64,000 bases of DNA from Deinococcus sp. Leaf326 (GCF_001424185.1 NZ_LMOM01000012.1:1-64000); one strand, 5' to 3'. Shown: positions 24,408 to 34,684, numbered from the stretch's first letter. The notes: generated by a model from the sequence alone, not told the origin. Translations and numbers: made by a program.

Positions 24408-25796
24408 TCAGTAAACGGCGGCCAGCGCCCGCACCAGCCGGTCCTGAACGGCGCGCAGCTCCAGCAGGGGCGTACTCTCGGGACCGTTCATTAGGACAGC
24501 GAAGGCCAGGGTCCGGCCGCTGTCCGCAGTGACGTAACCGGCCAGGGCACTGACTCCCGGCAGGGTGCCGGTCTTGGCCCGCACGTCCAGGCCGCTGCCG
24601 ACGAGCCGCGCGGCGAGGGTGCCGCCGCGTCCCTCCTTGTCGCCGCCCACGCCCGCCTGTGGCAGAGCCTCGGCGAACAGGTTGCGCCGATTCGCGTAGA
24701 CCTGGGCCGGGGAGTCGGTGGTGGGCGAGGCGGTGTAGGGCAGGTCGTACATCACCTTGAGCAGGTCCACCAGGGCGCGGGAGGTCAGTCGGGCGTCCCG
24801 GCTCAGGCCGCTGCCGTCGGCCAGTACCACGCCACCCAGGTCCACGCCCAGACGGCGCAGCGCCGCGCGTTCGCGGTTCAGGGCGCCGGCCAGGGTACCG
24901 CCGCTGCCCGCGTCCTGGCCGCCCGGCGCGGCGGCCAGGGCCGCGAGCAGCGACTCGGCGCGGGCATTGTCGCTGGGCCGCAGGGTGCTGTTCAGAAAGG
25001 GCGTGACCGGCCCGCTGCGTACGCTCGCCACCCCGGATTCGGGCCGGCGCGCGGCCGGAACGGGCGCCTGGGCCTGTGTCTGGGTACCCGGCCGGCCGGG
25101 CGAGAGATAGGGACGCCGGGGCACGGCTACTCCCAGGGCGTCCTGGTCCACCTGGACACCGGCGCGGCGCAGTTCGGCGATCAGGGCCGCGCCCAGACGC
25201 CGCCTGGCCTCGGTCACGCTGCCGGGGGGGCGGCTTTTCCATTCGCGCAGGCGCAGGGCCGGCATGGGGAGGCCGTACTCGGTCGCGGCGAAACTCGCGG
25301 CGTCCACCCGGCCGGGGTCGAGCCGCACCTCGCCCACACGCCGGACGCCGCGCGCGTAGGCCTGGGTGGCCAGGGCACGCAGACTGTTGGCACCGTCCGA
25401 GACGCTCAGGGTGGGGTCGCCGCTGCCGCGCAGGGTCAGGGCGTTTACGCGGGGCTGCCCCTCCTGCACCGCCGGCACGGTCAGTTCGGTGCTCCACCAG
25501 CCGCGTGCCCCCTGGCGCGAGACGAGGGTCACGGCACCCGTGACCAGCTTGGTGGTGCTCGCCGGAATGAGGGGGAGGTCGGGCGACTGCGCGGCCAGCA
25601 CCGCGCCCGTGCCCAGGTCGCGCACGAGCAGGGTGGTCGTCACGCCGCGCGGCAGGTCACGCAGCGCCGCGCGCATCGCCGGCGCCGGGCCGGGTTCACG
25701 CGGCAATACCACGTCGGCGGCCGGGGCCAGCGCCGCCGTCTGGGCGGGGGCGGGCGAAAGGACCAACAGGCCCGCCAGAACCAGGCCCGTCCCCAA
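24408..25796 (-). CDS. dacB: D-alanyl-D-alanine carboxypeptidase/endopeptidase (PBP4, S13 family)
   Basis: A 462-aa secreted penicillin-binding protein of class C type 4. A signal peptide ([19 protein letters not shown]) precedes the catalytic SxxK at S80-TTK83, [13 protein letters not shown] supplies SxN, and [18 protein letters not shown] supplies KTG. The large insertion domain between SxxK and SxN is present ([18 protein letters not shown]). It trims or cleaves peptidoglycan peptide cross-links in the periplasm. The start is a TTG or an upstream in-frame CTG near 25805; the SDR stop codon is 11 nt before, so translation is probably coupled. Confidence 0.92.
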   Translation of the reverse strand: MGTGLVLAGLLVLSPAPAQTAALAPAADVVLPREPGPAPAMRAALRDLPRGVTTTLLVRDLGTGAVLAAQSPDLPLIPASTTKLVTGAVTLVSRQGARGWWSTELTVPAVQEGQPRVNALTLRGSGDPTLSVSDGANSLRALATQAYARGVRRVGEVRLDPGRVDAASFAATEYGLPMPALRLREWKSRPPGSVTEARRRLGAALIAELRRAGVQVDQDALGVAVPRRPYLSPGRPGTQTQAQAPVPAARRPESGVASVRSGPVTPFLNSTLRPSDNARAESLLAALAAAPGGQDAGSGGTLAGALNRERAALRRLGVDLGGVVLADGSGLSRDARLTSRALVDLLKVMYDLPYTASPTTDSPAQVYANRRNLFAEALPQAGVGGDKEGRGGTLAARLVGSGLDVRAKTGTLPGVSALAGYVTADSGRTLAFAVLMNGPESTPLLELRAVQDRLVRALAAVY

Positions 25797-25807
25797 GGGG
25801 CGCAGGC

Positions 25808-26686
25808 TCAGGAGGTCGTCCCGGCCGCCGCGGGATGCGGCGTGCCGGCCTCCCGCGCGGCGCGGTCCTGCATCGCCAGGTACATGCCGTACTGCGGCGC
25901 GCCGCCGAGCATGTTCTGACCGCCGTCCACTGGCAGGATGACGCCGGTCACGTAGCTCGCGGCGTCCGACACCAGGAACAGGGCCGCGTTGGCGATGTCC
26001 TGCGGGACCCCGAAACGGCCCAGCGGCACGGTCCGGGTGAACTGAGCGCGCGTCTTCTCGTCGGGGGCCAGGCGCGCCATGCCCTCGGTGCCGTCAATAG
26101 GACCGGGGATGATCGCGTTGACCCGCACGCCGCGCAGGCCCCACTCGACGGCCAGCGTCTGCGTCAGGGCGTCCACGCCCGCCTTGGCCGCGACTACATG
26201 GGCCTGTAGGGGCACCGGCACCCCGTAGGCGCTGATGCTCAGGACATTGCCGCCCGGCGTCTTGAGGTGCGGGGCCGCCGCCTTGATGGTGTTGTAGGTG
26301 CCCAACAGATCGATGTCCACCACCGTCTTGAAGCCGTTGGGGCTGATGCCATCGACCGGAGCCGGAAAGTTGCCCGCCGCGCCCGCCAGCACGATATCCA
26401 GCGGACCGTGCGCCGCCACGGCCTGCTCGGCCGCCGCCTGAAGGGCTGCAAAGTCACGCACGTCGGCCGAGACGCCTATGGCCCGGCCCCCCGCCGCGAC
26501 GATGCCCGCCGCCGCCGTCTGGGCTTTTTCGAGGTTGCGGCCCAGAATCGTGACCGCGCAGCCGTGCGCCGCGAAGCTCTGCGCGACGCCGAGGTTGATG
26601 CCGCTGCCGCCGCCCGTGATCAGGGCGTGCTTGCCGGCGAGCAGGTCGGGGCGGAAGGTCGTTGCGGGGTCGTGGGGCTGGGTCAT
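25808..26686 (-). CDS. SDR oxidoreductase, 2,4-dienoyl-CoA reductase-like
   Basis: A 292-aa short-chain dehydrogenase. The NADP-binding [22 protein letters not shown] is at residues 20-42, and [48 protein letters not shown] and [15 protein letters not shown] read closely like peroxisomal 2,4-dienoyl-CoA reductase (DECR2). As in that group, the canonical YxxxK tyrosine is missing (valine at that position) while Lys is kept. It should reduce dienoyl-CoA intermediates during unsaturated fatty-acid oxidation. ATG 26686 follows AGGAG by 5 nt. It lies 31 nt after the crotonase gene. Confidence 0.85.
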   Translation of the reverse strand: MTQPHDPATTFRPDLLAGKHALITGGGSGINLGVAQSFAAHGCAVTILGRNLEKAQTAAAGIVAAGGRAIGVSADVRDFAALQAAAEQAVAAHGPLDIVLAGAAGNFPAPVDGISPNGFKTVVDIDLLGTYNTIKAAAPHLKTPGGNVLSISAYGVPVPLQAHVVAAKAGVDALTQTLAVEWGLRGVRVNAIIPGPIDGTEGMARLAPDEKTRAQFTRTVPLGRFGVPQDIANAALFLVSDAASYVTGVILPVDGGQNMLGGAPQYGMYLAMQDRAAREAGTPHPAAAGTTS

Positions 26687-26717
26687 GGGCACTCCTGGGG
26701 TGAGGAAGAAGGGAAGG

Positions 26718-27476
26718 TCAGGCTCTACGCAGGGCCGCTTGCAGCCCCTCGGCGGTCATGTGGCGGGCGTTCCAGGCGACGTCGGCGGCCAGGCGCGCGG
26801 CATGCGGCCCCTCGGCGTTCAGCGAGCGCTTGGTGCCCTCCAGCGCGTGGGCCGGCAGGGCGGCGAGCGCGTCGGCCAGGGCGTCGGCACGCGCGAACAG
26901 GGCTTCGGGGTCGGGGAGCACCTCGGTCACGAGGCCCCAGCGTTCGGCGGTGGCGGCGTCCACCGGCTGTCCGGTCAGCGCAAGGTGCGCCGCGCGGCCC
27001 CGCCCGATCAGCCCCGGCAGGCGCTGGAGCCCCCCCAGGTCGGCGGTGATGCCCAGCCGGACCTCGGGCAGCATGAAGCGGGCGTCGGCGCTGCACAGCC
27101 GCAGGTCGGCTGCCGCGGCGAGTTCCAGCCCCGCGCCGATACACCAGCCGTGCGCGGTCACGATCACCGGAATGGGCAGCGCGGCCACCCCCTCGGTGAC
27201 GGCGTGCATCCCGGCCACGATCGCCGCGAATCGGGCCTCGTCACCCAATGCGGGCAGCAGGTCGGCGGCGCTGGCCTTCACGTCCAGTCCGGCGCTGAAC
27301 AGGCCCTCGCCGCGCACGGTCAGGACCCGTACACCCTCCAGATCACCAAGCGCGCGCGCGGCGTCCTGCCAGAATCCTGGCCCCATCGCGCCCATCTTGG
27401 AAGTGATGGTCAGGGTGGCGACCTGCTGCCCGTCGCCTGTGACCCGGCGTGTGAGCCGGACACTCTCGTTCGTCAT
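26718..27476 (-). CDS. Crotonase family, delta(3,5)-delta(2,4)-dienoyl-CoA isomerase-like
   Basis: A 252-aa crotonase-fold protein. The oxyanion-hole segments are [12 protein letters not shown] (residues 57-68) and [20 protein letters not shown]. The catalytic region [25 protein letters not shown] carries both acids of dienoyl-CoA isomerase ECH1 (the Glu of the PEV motif and the Asp of ADLG), unlike ordinary enoyl-CoA hydratase. It should shift 3,5- to 2,4-dienoyl-CoA. It is the first gene of the leftward string; TAGACT lies 6 nt before the ATG. Confidence 0.85.
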   Translation of the reverse strand: MTNESVRLTRRVTGDGQQVATLTITSKMGAMGPGFWQDAARALGDLEGVRVLTVRGEGLFSAGLDVKASAADLLPALGDEARFAAIVAGMHAVTEGVAALPIPVIVTAHGWCIGAGLELAAAADLRLCSADARFMLPEVRLGITADLGGLQRLPGLIGRGRAAHLALTGQPVDAATAERWGLVTEVLPDPEALFARADALADALAALPAHALEGTKRSLNAEGPHAARLAADVAWNARHMTAEGLQAALRRA

Positions 27477-27482
27477 GAACCG

Positions 27483-27488
27483 AGTCTA
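27483..27488 (-). promoter_or_regulatory. -10 box of the dienoyl-CoA gene pair
   Basis: TAGACT on the minus strand, 6 nt before the ATG at 27476. Confidence 0.6.
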
Positions 27489-27620
27489 GAACAGTTCGCC
27501 GGAGAGCGTGGGTAGAGGTTCGAGGCGGTCCCGGACCCCGCGCCGTCAGGTCCTGGAGGCCGCGCACTCCCGTCGGGGCCACCGGAACATGGGCCGAGAT
27601 GTCCGCCAGTTTATGAAGTT

Positions 27621-27649
27621 TTCATGGCCCTCATCCTCAGCGCCACAAT
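27621..27649 (+). promoter_or_regulatory. Possible promoter of the SLH/collagen-like gene
   Basis: TTCATG, 17 bp, CACAAT. The sequence GCCACAATG occurs twice, 17 bp apart (27642-27650 and 27659-27667). It is about 93 nt before the start codon. Weak evidence. Confidence 0.3.
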
Positions 27650-27741
27650 GAGTGGCCTGCCACAATGGATTCACTCGGAAGGTACGGGTGCTCCCTTCAG
27701 GGGGTGCCTCTCCATCTGGCCCCTATTCCCCGGAGGTTCCT

Positions 27742-28836
27742 ATGAAGCGTCTGCACTCCCTGACCACCCTGACCCTGCTGCTGTGCGGCGGCGCCCTCGC
27801 CGGCGGCGCCGGTGCGCCCGTCACGCCCGTCACTACCGCGCCCGCTCCTGTGGCCCCGGCCCCCGCGCCGATGCCTATGCCCGTCGCCGTGCCCGCCCCC
27901 GCTCCTGTGGTCTGCACGCCCGGCACCTGGGCCAAGGCCGCCATCGACCTCGTGACCCAGCGCGGCCTGTTCGTCGGCTACCCCGACGGCCAGTTCGACT
28001 GGTGCAGCGCCGCGACCCGTCAGGAAGTCGCGCAGGTGCTCGCCCGCCTGCTCGCGCAGCTGCCCGCCAACCAGACCACCTTCGACCCGGCCGAGCTCGC
28101 CACCCTGACGCGCGGCGTGCAGGAAGCCCTGGCCGGCCTCGAAGCCCTGCGCGCCGAGCAGGCGGCCCAGAACCAGGCCATCACCGCTCTCCAGACCCAG
28201 GTGCAGGCGCTGCAAGAAGCCCTGAACAACCTCCCGGCCGCTGGCGCGGGCGAGGCGGGCGTCGCCGGGCCCCAGGGTCCCCAGGGCGAAGCTGGCCCGG
28301 CCGGAGCGACCGGTCCTGCTGGCGCGACGGGCGCCACCGGAGCGCAGGGTCCCCAGGGCGTGGCCGGCCCGGCCGGAGCTACCGGTCCCCAGGGTGAGCG
28401 CGGGTTGCAGGGCGACCCCTACATTCCCCCGGCGGCCCCCTTCCGTTACGGCAACTACCTGGGCGCGGCCTACTACGGCATCCTCCAGCAGAACGTCGGT
28501 TCGATGGTGCGCATCACGGCCGGCAATGACCAGATCATCGGCGGCTTCGGCGTGCGCGTCACGGGTGATCTCCGCGTCAGCGGCAGCACTCCCGGCAACA
28601 GCGTCAGCGGCGCCGTGACCTACCGTGGCACCTCGGGCCGCATTGACGGCATCCTGGGCGTGGGCGGCGGCTACAACTTCCAGAACGCCTCGACTTTCGG
28701 CGAACTGTCGGTGGGCGTGGACTACCGCGTTCTCGACCGCGTAGCCCTGTTCGGTGAAGCCCGTCAGCACTACTTCTTCAACGGCAGCAACACCAACGTC
28801 AGCACCATCGCGGCCGGCCTGAAGTTCCGCTTCTAA
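27742..28836 (+). CDS. SLH-domain protein with coiled coil, collagen-like stretch and C-terminal beta-barrel
   Basis: A 364-aa exported protein. A signal peptide (1-21) is followed by a Pro/Ala/Val linker and one SLH-like domain at 60-104 ([20 protein letters not shown], ending [12 protein letters not shown]). A coiled coil (124-165) comes next, then a perfect Gly-X-Y collagen-like run from G170 to G224 (18 triplets). The rest, about 140 residues, alternates as beta strands and ends in Phe (AAGLKFRF), like an outer-membrane barrel. This is a short version of the Deinococcus SlpA plan, binding the cell wall through SLH and sitting in the outer membrane. ATG 27742 follows CGGAGG. Confidence 0.88.
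   Translation: MKRLHSLTTLTLLLCGGALAGGAGAPVTPVTTAPAPVAPAPAPMPMPVAVPAPAPVVCTPGTWAKAAIDLVTQRGLFVGYPDGQFDWCSAATRQEVAQVLARLLAQLPANQTTFDPAELATLTRGVQEALAGLEALRAEQAAQNQAITALQTQVQALQEALNNLPAAGAGEAGVAGPQGPQGEAGPAGATGPAGATGATGAQGPQGVAGPAGATGPQGERGLQGDPYIPPAAPFRYGNYLGAAYYGILQQNVGSMVRITAGNDQIIGGFGVRVTGDLRVSGSTPGNSVSGAVTYRGTSGRIDGILGVGGGYNFQNASTFGELSVGVDYRVLDRVALFGEARQHYFFNGSNTNVSTIAAGLKFRF
28249..28413 (+). repeat. Collagen-like Gly-X-Y coding repeat
   Basis: Glycine occupies every third residue from G170 to G224 of the SLH protein, with triplets such as GPQ, GPA, GAT, GEA and GER. The DNA is a degenerate 9-bp-based repeat. Confidence 0.85.
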
Positions 28837-28856
28837 AGCCTCGCCCCTATACAAAG

Positions 28857-28880
28857 CGCCCTCCTGGTGGGGGCGTTTTT
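28857..28880 (+). terminator. Terminator of the SLH/collagen-like gene
   Basis: CGCCCTC, loop CTGGT, GGGGGCG (7 bp with one G-T pair), followed by TTTTTCTTT. Confidence 0.85.
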
Positions 28881-29024
28881 CTTTGTCTTGCGGGCACCTT
28901 TAGGTCGGGCAGAGATTGTGAGGGCGACTAGGTTGGCGTCCTGCGCTTTACCGGAAGCTGCCGGACAAGAGGCGCGGGGCCACTGGCCAGCGTCCACCGC
29001 ACTTCATTCCCCGGAGGTCCACCC

Positions 29025-29222
29025 ATGAAACTCTCCAACATCCTGTATATCCTCGGTTTCGGTTCAATCATCCTGAGCGCCGCCAACTTCTTCAAGAGCC
29101 AGGATTCCGACAGCGAGCGCAACGGTATCTTCGTGGGTCACTGGGCACCCACCTTCCTGATCCTGGGCAAGGTCGCCGAGGACCGCGAGAAGGAAGGCCG
29201 CGGCCTGTTCGACTTCAGCTGA
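29025..29222 (+). CDS. 65-aa membrane protein
   Basis: A small protein preceded by a good Shine-Dalgarno (CCGGAGG, 7 nt before the ATG) and followed at once by a strong terminator, so it is very likely real. Residues 4-22 (SNILYILGFGSIILSAANF) form one transmembrane helix. The rest is soluble and charged, KSQDSDSERNGIFVGHWAP, then a second partly hydrophobic segment and EDREKEGRGLFDFS. Product unknown. Related small membrane proteins of Deinococcus that I can recall are not characterised. Confidence 0.75.
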   Translation: MKLSNILYILGFGSIILSAANFFKSQDSDSERNGIFVGHWAPTFLILGKVAEDREKEGRGLFDFS

Positions 29223-29233
29223 GGACGGCAGCA

Positions 29234-29270
29234 GAAAGGCGGGCGACTTACCCTAAGTCGCCCGCCTTTC
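29234..29270. terminator. Bidirectional terminator
   Basis: Perfect 17-bp arms (29234-29250 with 29254-29270) and a CCC loop, flanked by CCCTTTTG on the plus side and by CTTTCTGC on the minus side. It separates the 65-aa gene from accC. Confidence 0.9.
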
Positions 29271-29280
29271 CCTTTTGCGT

Positions 29281-30618
<1,338 letters not shown>

Positions 30619-30632
30619 GTGCGCTCCGGGCC

Positions 30633-31175
30633 TTACTCGATGACGAACAGGGTCTGACCGTATTCGACCGGCTCGGCGTTCTTCACCAGAATCTGGCGCA
30701 CCACACCGCCTGTCTCGGCCTCGATCTCGTTCATCAGCTTCATGGCCTCGATGATGCACAGCACCTGTCCGGCCTCGACCTTGTCGCCGACTTTGACATA
30801 GGCGGGCGCGTCGGGGCTGCTCGACGCGTAGAAGGTGCCCACGATGGGCGCCTTGACCGGCGTGCCGGCACTGGCGGGGGCCGCCGCCTCGGGGCTGGTC
30901 GTCGCCGGAGCGTCGCTGGCCGCGGGGGCAGGGGGAGCGGGCGTAGGCGCGGTGTCGGCGGCCGAAGCCTGGGGCATCGGCGCGGCCGGCAGGGGCGCCG
31001 GGGCCGGGGCAGCGTAGACCTGCGGCGCCTGCATCTGCGGGGTGGCCACGGGCGCGGCAGCGTACTGCGGCCCACGCTTGAGCGCGAGATCGAAGCTGCC
31101 GGTTTTGAGGGCGAATTCACGCACGTCGGCCGCGCTCAGGGCGTCGAGGATCTTCTTCAGGTCGTCGGGATGCAT
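30633..31175 (-). CDS. accB: Biotin carboxyl carrier protein of acetyl-CoA carboxylase
   Basis: A 180-aa BCCP. The N-terminal helical part (MHPDDLKKILDALSAADVREFALKTGSFDLALKRG) binds biotin carboxylase. An Ala/Pro/Thr-rich swinging linker covers about residues 38-100, and the biotinyl domain ends the protein with EAMKLMNEIEAE around the biotinylated Lys. A Shine-Dalgarno (CCGGAGG) precedes the ATG. TAGACT at 31260-31265 could be the -10, giving a leader of about 78 nt. Confidence 0.96.
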   Translation of the reverse strand: MHPDDLKKILDALSAADVREFALKTGSFDLALKRGPQYAAAPVATPQMQAPQVYAAPAPAPLPAAPMPQASAADTAPTPAPPAPAASDAPATTSPEAAAPASAGTPVKAPIVGTFYASSSPDAPAYVKVGDKVEAGQVLCIIEAMKLMNEIEAETGGVVRQILVKNAEPVEYGQTLFVIE

Positions 31176-31259
31176 GGAACCTCCGGAAAAATGGGAACGG
31201 GGCAGGAAAAGGGGGAGCAGGTCCGGGGGACGCTCCCTAACGGGCGTTTGGCTGAACCG

Positions 31260-31265
31260 AGTCTA
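31260..31265 (-). promoter_or_regulatory. Possible -10 box of accBC
   Basis: TAGACT on the minus strand, 84 nt before the accB start, just after the efp terminator. No -35 seen. Confidence 0.45.
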
Positions 31266-31274
31266 ACGCGAAGA

Positions 31275-31310
31275 CGCCAGCCGCCTTCCGTGGGGGGAAG
31301 GCGGCTGGCG
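31275..31310 (-). terminator. Terminator of efp
   Basis: Perfect 15-bp arms, CGCCAGCCGCCTTCC (31275-31289) with 31296-31310, loop GTGGGG, 16 nt past the efp stop. It is followed on the minus strand by TCTTCGCG. Confidence 0.85.
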
Positions 31311-31325
31311 AGCAGGTCACGTCGT

Positions 31326-31884
<559 letters not shown>

Positions 31885-31991
31885 TCGCTTTCTCCTCCAT
31901 TTCTGTCCGGGGCCGCCTCGGCCGGCGCCGCGTCCTGTCCGCTGGGGGCCAGAACCGGCGCCGGGCCAGGGGCCGCGCGGCAACGCCCGCA

Positions 31992-31997
31992 AGTCTA
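31992..31997 (-). promoter_or_regulatory. Possible -10 box of efp
   Basis: TAGACT on the minus strand, 108 nt upstream of the start codon, in the region shared with rplY. Confidence 0.35.
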
Positions 31998-32055
31998 GCA
32001 GAGACATGCCTTTGCCTTCCACATTGGCCCCTTCCACCCCTGGGGCGGCTTTTGC

Positions 32056-32061
32056 TATGCT
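32056..32061 (+). promoter_or_regulatory. Possible -10 box of rplY
   Basis: TATGCT with a weak TTCCAC about 18 bp upstream; it leaves a leader of about 82 nt. Confidence 0.4.
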
Positions 32062-32149
32062 GTCAGGGTTGCCCGCCCGCCCCCGCTTCTGTTGACCCGG
32101 AACTGGCCGAGCGCGAGGCGGCGAAGAGACCCTCTCAAGGAGAAGCACC

Positions 32150-32869
32150 ATGGAACTGAACGCCAAACCCCGCAGCAGCCGCGAAAAGCTGGCAGAAGGC
32201 ATGATCCCCGCCGTCGCATACAACAAGGAAAACAACGTTTCCTTCGCGCTGGACCGCAAGGTCTTCGACCGCGCCTTCCGCACCCAGGGTACGGCCGGCC
32301 TGTTCGACATCACTGTCGAAGGCGGCCAGACCTTCCCGGCCCTCGTCAAGACGGTCCAGATGGACAAGCGCCGCCGCCTGCCCATCCACGTCGACTTCTA
32401 CATGGTCACCTACGGTGAACCCGTCGAAGTGTCGGTGCCTGTGCACACCACCGGCCGCAGCCAGGGTGAAGTCCAGGGCGGCCTGCTCGACACCGTGCTG
32501 CACAACCTGAGCATCATTGCTCCGGGGCCGCGCCGCATTCCCCAGGAACTGACCGTGGACGTGACCGCCCTGAACATCGGCGACCACGTCACCGCCGGCC
32601 AGATCAAGCTGCCCGACGGCGTCAAGCTGGCCGTGGCCGAAGACACCGTGGTCATCAGCGTGCTGCCCCCCCGTCTGACCACCGAGCAGCTCGAAGCCGA
32701 AACCCAGGCTGCCCAGGTGGCGGGTCTGGTCGCCGCCGGCGAGATCTCCGAAGAAGCGGCCCAGGCCGTTCTGGAAGGCGACGCCAGCATCGAGGACGTC
32801 AAGACCGAAGCCGCGAGCGAGGCCGACCGCGAGACGGCCGAAGCCAGCGACGAAGCCAACAACGCCTGA
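32150..32869 (+). CDS. rplY: Ribosomal protein L25 (CTC/TL5 type)
   Basis: A 239-aa large-subunit protein that binds 5S rRNA. The N-terminal L25 domain starts MELNAKPRSSREKLAEGMIPAVAYNKENN in the expected pattern. The C-terminal TL5/CTC beta domain contains EVSVPVHTTGRSQGEVQGGLLD and DVTALNIGDHVTAGQIKLPDGV. An acidic Ala/Glu tail of about 45 residues (VAAGEISEEAAQ...) is the extra region known from Deinococcus CTC. A Shine-Dalgarno, AAGGAGAAG, precedes the ATG. Confidence 0.95.
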   Translation: MELNAKPRSSREKLAEGMIPAVAYNKENNVSFALDRKVFDRAFRTQGTAGLFDITVEGGQTFPALVKTVQMDKRRRLPIHVDFYMVTYGEPVEVSVPVHTTGRSQGEVQGGLLDTVLHNLSIIAPGPRRIPQELTVDVTALNIGDHVTAGQIKLPDGVKLAVAEDTVVISVLPPRLTTEQLEAETQAAQVAGLVAAGEISEEAAQAVLEGDASIEDVKTEAASEADRETAEASDEANNA

Positions 32870-33207
32870 TCTCAGGTGTGAGCGGACCGGGGCGCCCTGC
32901 GGGGGGCCCCGGTTTTCTGTTGGGCATGTTTTCCTGGGATTGTGATTCTGGACAGCCAGACCCTGTTTTAGGCAAGGGCCGTGATGGGCAATGCCCCGGC
33001 CGCACGGTAAGGCGCGTCGCCTTCGTTCTGACCGTTCCTTCGTCCACCCAGTCTTGCTGGTTGCGTCGGGTCAGGTACTAGGTGACCCAGGGCTTCTGCC
33101 GGTGCCGCGCCTAGAACACCTGCCGCGCGGCACCCAGCTCCGGCCTGTGTTCGTCGTCGCTGGGGCGCTCGTGTGGGCGCAGAAGGCAGTGGACTGAGCT
33201 GCGGCCC
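32870..33207. other. Gene-free stretch between rplY and the ATP-grasp gene
   Basis: 338 bp without a credible gene; a 68-codon plus-strand frame (32991-33197) has no ribosome-binding site and Arg/Pro-rich shadow composition. It holds the rplY terminator (32886-32917) and two further inverted repeats, GGGTCA/TGACCC (33068-33088) and GGTGCCGCGC/GCGCGGCACC (33101-33134). The latter may end the leftward ATP-grasp gene or fold in a small RNA. Confidence 0.5.
32886..32917 (+). terminator. Terminator of rplY
   Basis: ACCGGGGC (32886-32893) pairs with GCCCCGGT (32106 bases later is not meant; the arm is 32906-32913), followed by TTTCTGTT. Confidence 0.8.
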
Positions 33208-33966
33208 CTAGGCCCACAGGTCTACGAACCGGGCCACGTCCCAGCCCACGAGGTCGGAGACCTGGCCGTCCCCCACCTCGACGACCCGCAGCGTGCCGTC
33301 CTCCCGCATGGCCACATCTACCGAGAAGAAGGGGAGGGCCAGCCGTTCGGCGCAGGCCTGTACGGGGCCGGGCACCGCAGTGCTGTCCGCTGAGGCGGGC
33401 TGGCCCCGCACCACGAAATACCGCCGCTCGGTGTCGGGCACGAAAGCCTCGAAGCGGCGCACGCACAGCCCTCCCTCGATCTGCCCCCGGAAATGCGCCA
33501 TCTCGTCCATCAGCGCCGCGATCTGCTTGGGCTGCTCGATCAGGCTGCCGCTGCCGGTCTTGAGCGACTTGACATAGTCCTTGACAAAAAACCGGTCCCA
33601 ACCCAGGGCCCGCAGCCGGGCCTCGGCCGTCTCCAGGTCAGAGAAGCACACCGTCTCGGGCGTGAGGTCGGCCAATAGGGGTGCCCAGTTGGGGAGGTGG
33701 TGCGCGCCGAGGTACTGGGCCGACGAGGTCAGGAGGTCGCCGCCCGCCGCCTGCACGGCCGCTTCCAGTGCGTTGTACCCGGCAGCGTTCAGCATCCACC
33801 CGCGGTACAGCGCCGTGTCGCCGGGGTTGGGGACCGGATGCAGCTGGCCGCCGTCATCCAGCGTGGACACGCTCCAGCCCAGCGCGGCGAAGGCAGCGGC
33901 CTCGTCGGCGTACTGCGCGTCGGGCCGGGTAGGCTGAAAGTAGTCGGCTGGAACGATCAGTCGCAT
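33208..33966 (-). CDS. ATP-grasp domain protein (R2K clade)
   Basis: A 252-aa protein resembling the R2K clade family 3 of ATP-grasp enzymes (my recollection of PF14243). It has an N-terminal pre-ATP-grasp region MRLIVPADYFQPTRPDAQY, then WDRFFVKDYVKSLKTGSGSLI with the nucleotide-binding lysines and RRFEAFVPDTERRYFVVRGQ. The C-terminal FFSVDVAMREDGTLRVVEVGDGQVSDLVGWD carries the Mg-binding acids. Such proteins form amide or thioester bonds, often to peptides; the substrate is unknown. TATGCT 6 nt before ATG 33966 sets the start. Confidence 0.78.
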   Translation of the reverse strand: MRLIVPADYFQPTRPDAQYADEAAAFAALGWSVSTLDDGGQLHPVPNPGDTALYRGWMLNAAGYNALEAAVQAAGGDLLTSSAQYLGAHHLPNWAPLLADLTPETVCFSDLETAEARLRALGWDRFFVKDYVKSLKTGSGSLIEQPKQIAALMDEMAHFRGQIEGGLCVRRFEAFVPDTERRYFVVRGQPASADSTAVPGPVQACAERLALPFFSVDVAMREDGTLRVVEVGDGQVSDLVGWDVARFVDLWA

Positions 33967-33972
33967 GTCGGG

Positions 33973-33978
33973 AGCATA
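33973..33978 (-). promoter_or_regulatory. -10 box of the ATP-grasp gene
   Basis: TATGCT on the minus strand, 6 nt before the ATG at 33966. Confidence 0.6.
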
Positions 33979-34202
33979 GGGGAAGGGGCCGGCCCGGGGC
34001 CGCACAACCGAGTCGGCTCAGAGAAATACCTGGATAGTCCTTATCTGCCGGGAAGCCGCTGCTCGGGGCGGCCAGACAGTGCCGTGCTGCCGACATGGCG
34101 GGAAGCTCAACTTCGGGTCAAGGCCGGCCAGGAAAGGGCAGTCTAGGATGCTCGGTGACGCGCCCCGCCTGCCACGGACAGGGCGACCCCAAGGAGAATT
34201 CC

Positions 34203-34619
34203 ATGCCCAGCAAGACCCTCAAAGACCTGGCCGAGCACATGCGCGGCATCGACATCGCCATGCTCTCGACCATCACCGAGGGCGGCTACATCGCGGGCCG
34301 CCCGATGAGCAACAACGGTGAGGTCGAGTACGACGGCACCTCGTACTACTTCACGGACGAAGATACCCGCACCGTGGGCGACATTCGCCGCGAGCCGAAG
34401 GTCGCGCTGGCCTTTCAGGGCAAGGATGGCTTCTCGCTGGCCGTCGAAGGTCAGGCCCGGCTGAGCCAGGACCGGGGCGAGATGGGCGAGCACTGGACCC
34501 CTGATCTCGACCAGTGGTTCGAGAAGGGCCTCGATACTCCCGGCCTGACCATGATTGTGGTGGAGGCCGAGCGCGCCCACTACTGGGCCAAGGGCGACGA
34601 GGGCGAAGTCACGATCTGA
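34203..34619 (+). CDS. Pyridoxamine 5'-phosphate oxidase family protein (general stress protein 26-like)
   Basis: A 138-aa split-barrel flavin-binding protein. It begins MPSKTLKDLAEHMRGIDIAMLSTITEGG, followed by IAGRPMSNNGEVEYDGTSYYFTDEDT in the FMN-binding pattern and VALAFQGKDGFSLAVEGQARL. The C-terminal VEAERAHYWAKGDEGEV is typical of the GSP26-like branch, which may bind FMN or FAD and act in stress; the reaction is unknown. A Shine-Dalgarno, AAGGAGAA, 5 nt upstream fixes ATG 34203; the longer in-frame extension is not supported. Confidence 0.85.
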   Translation: MPSKTLKDLAEHMRGIDIAMLSTITEGGYIAGRPMSNNGEVEYDGTSYYFTDEDTRTVGDIRREPKVALAFQGKDGFSLAVEGQARLSQDRGEMGEHWTPDLDQWFEKGLDTPGLTMIVVEAERAHYWAKGDEGEVTI

Positions 34620-34625
34620 CTTTGA

Positions 34626-34676
34626 CCAGGAAAGCGGCCGCCCAGAGTATCTGCATCTAGGCGGCCGCTTTCCTGG
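34626..34676. terminator. Bidirectional terminator
   Basis: Perfect 17-bp arms (34626-34642 with 34660-34676) around a 17-nt loop, between the PNPOx-family gene and sufD, 7 to 9 nt from both stop codons. The T runs are short. Confidence 0.8.
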
Positions 34677-34684
34677 TTACGCGT

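Noticed and set aside
28249..28413. Possible CRISPR-like short repeat
   Set aside because: The periodicity is a 3-residue Gly-X-Y coding repeat in frame with a surface protein; there are no spacers or conserved repeats.
32991..33197. 68-aa plus-strand frame
   Set aside because: No ribosome-binding site or promoter, Arg/Pro-rich composition, overlaps inverted repeats.
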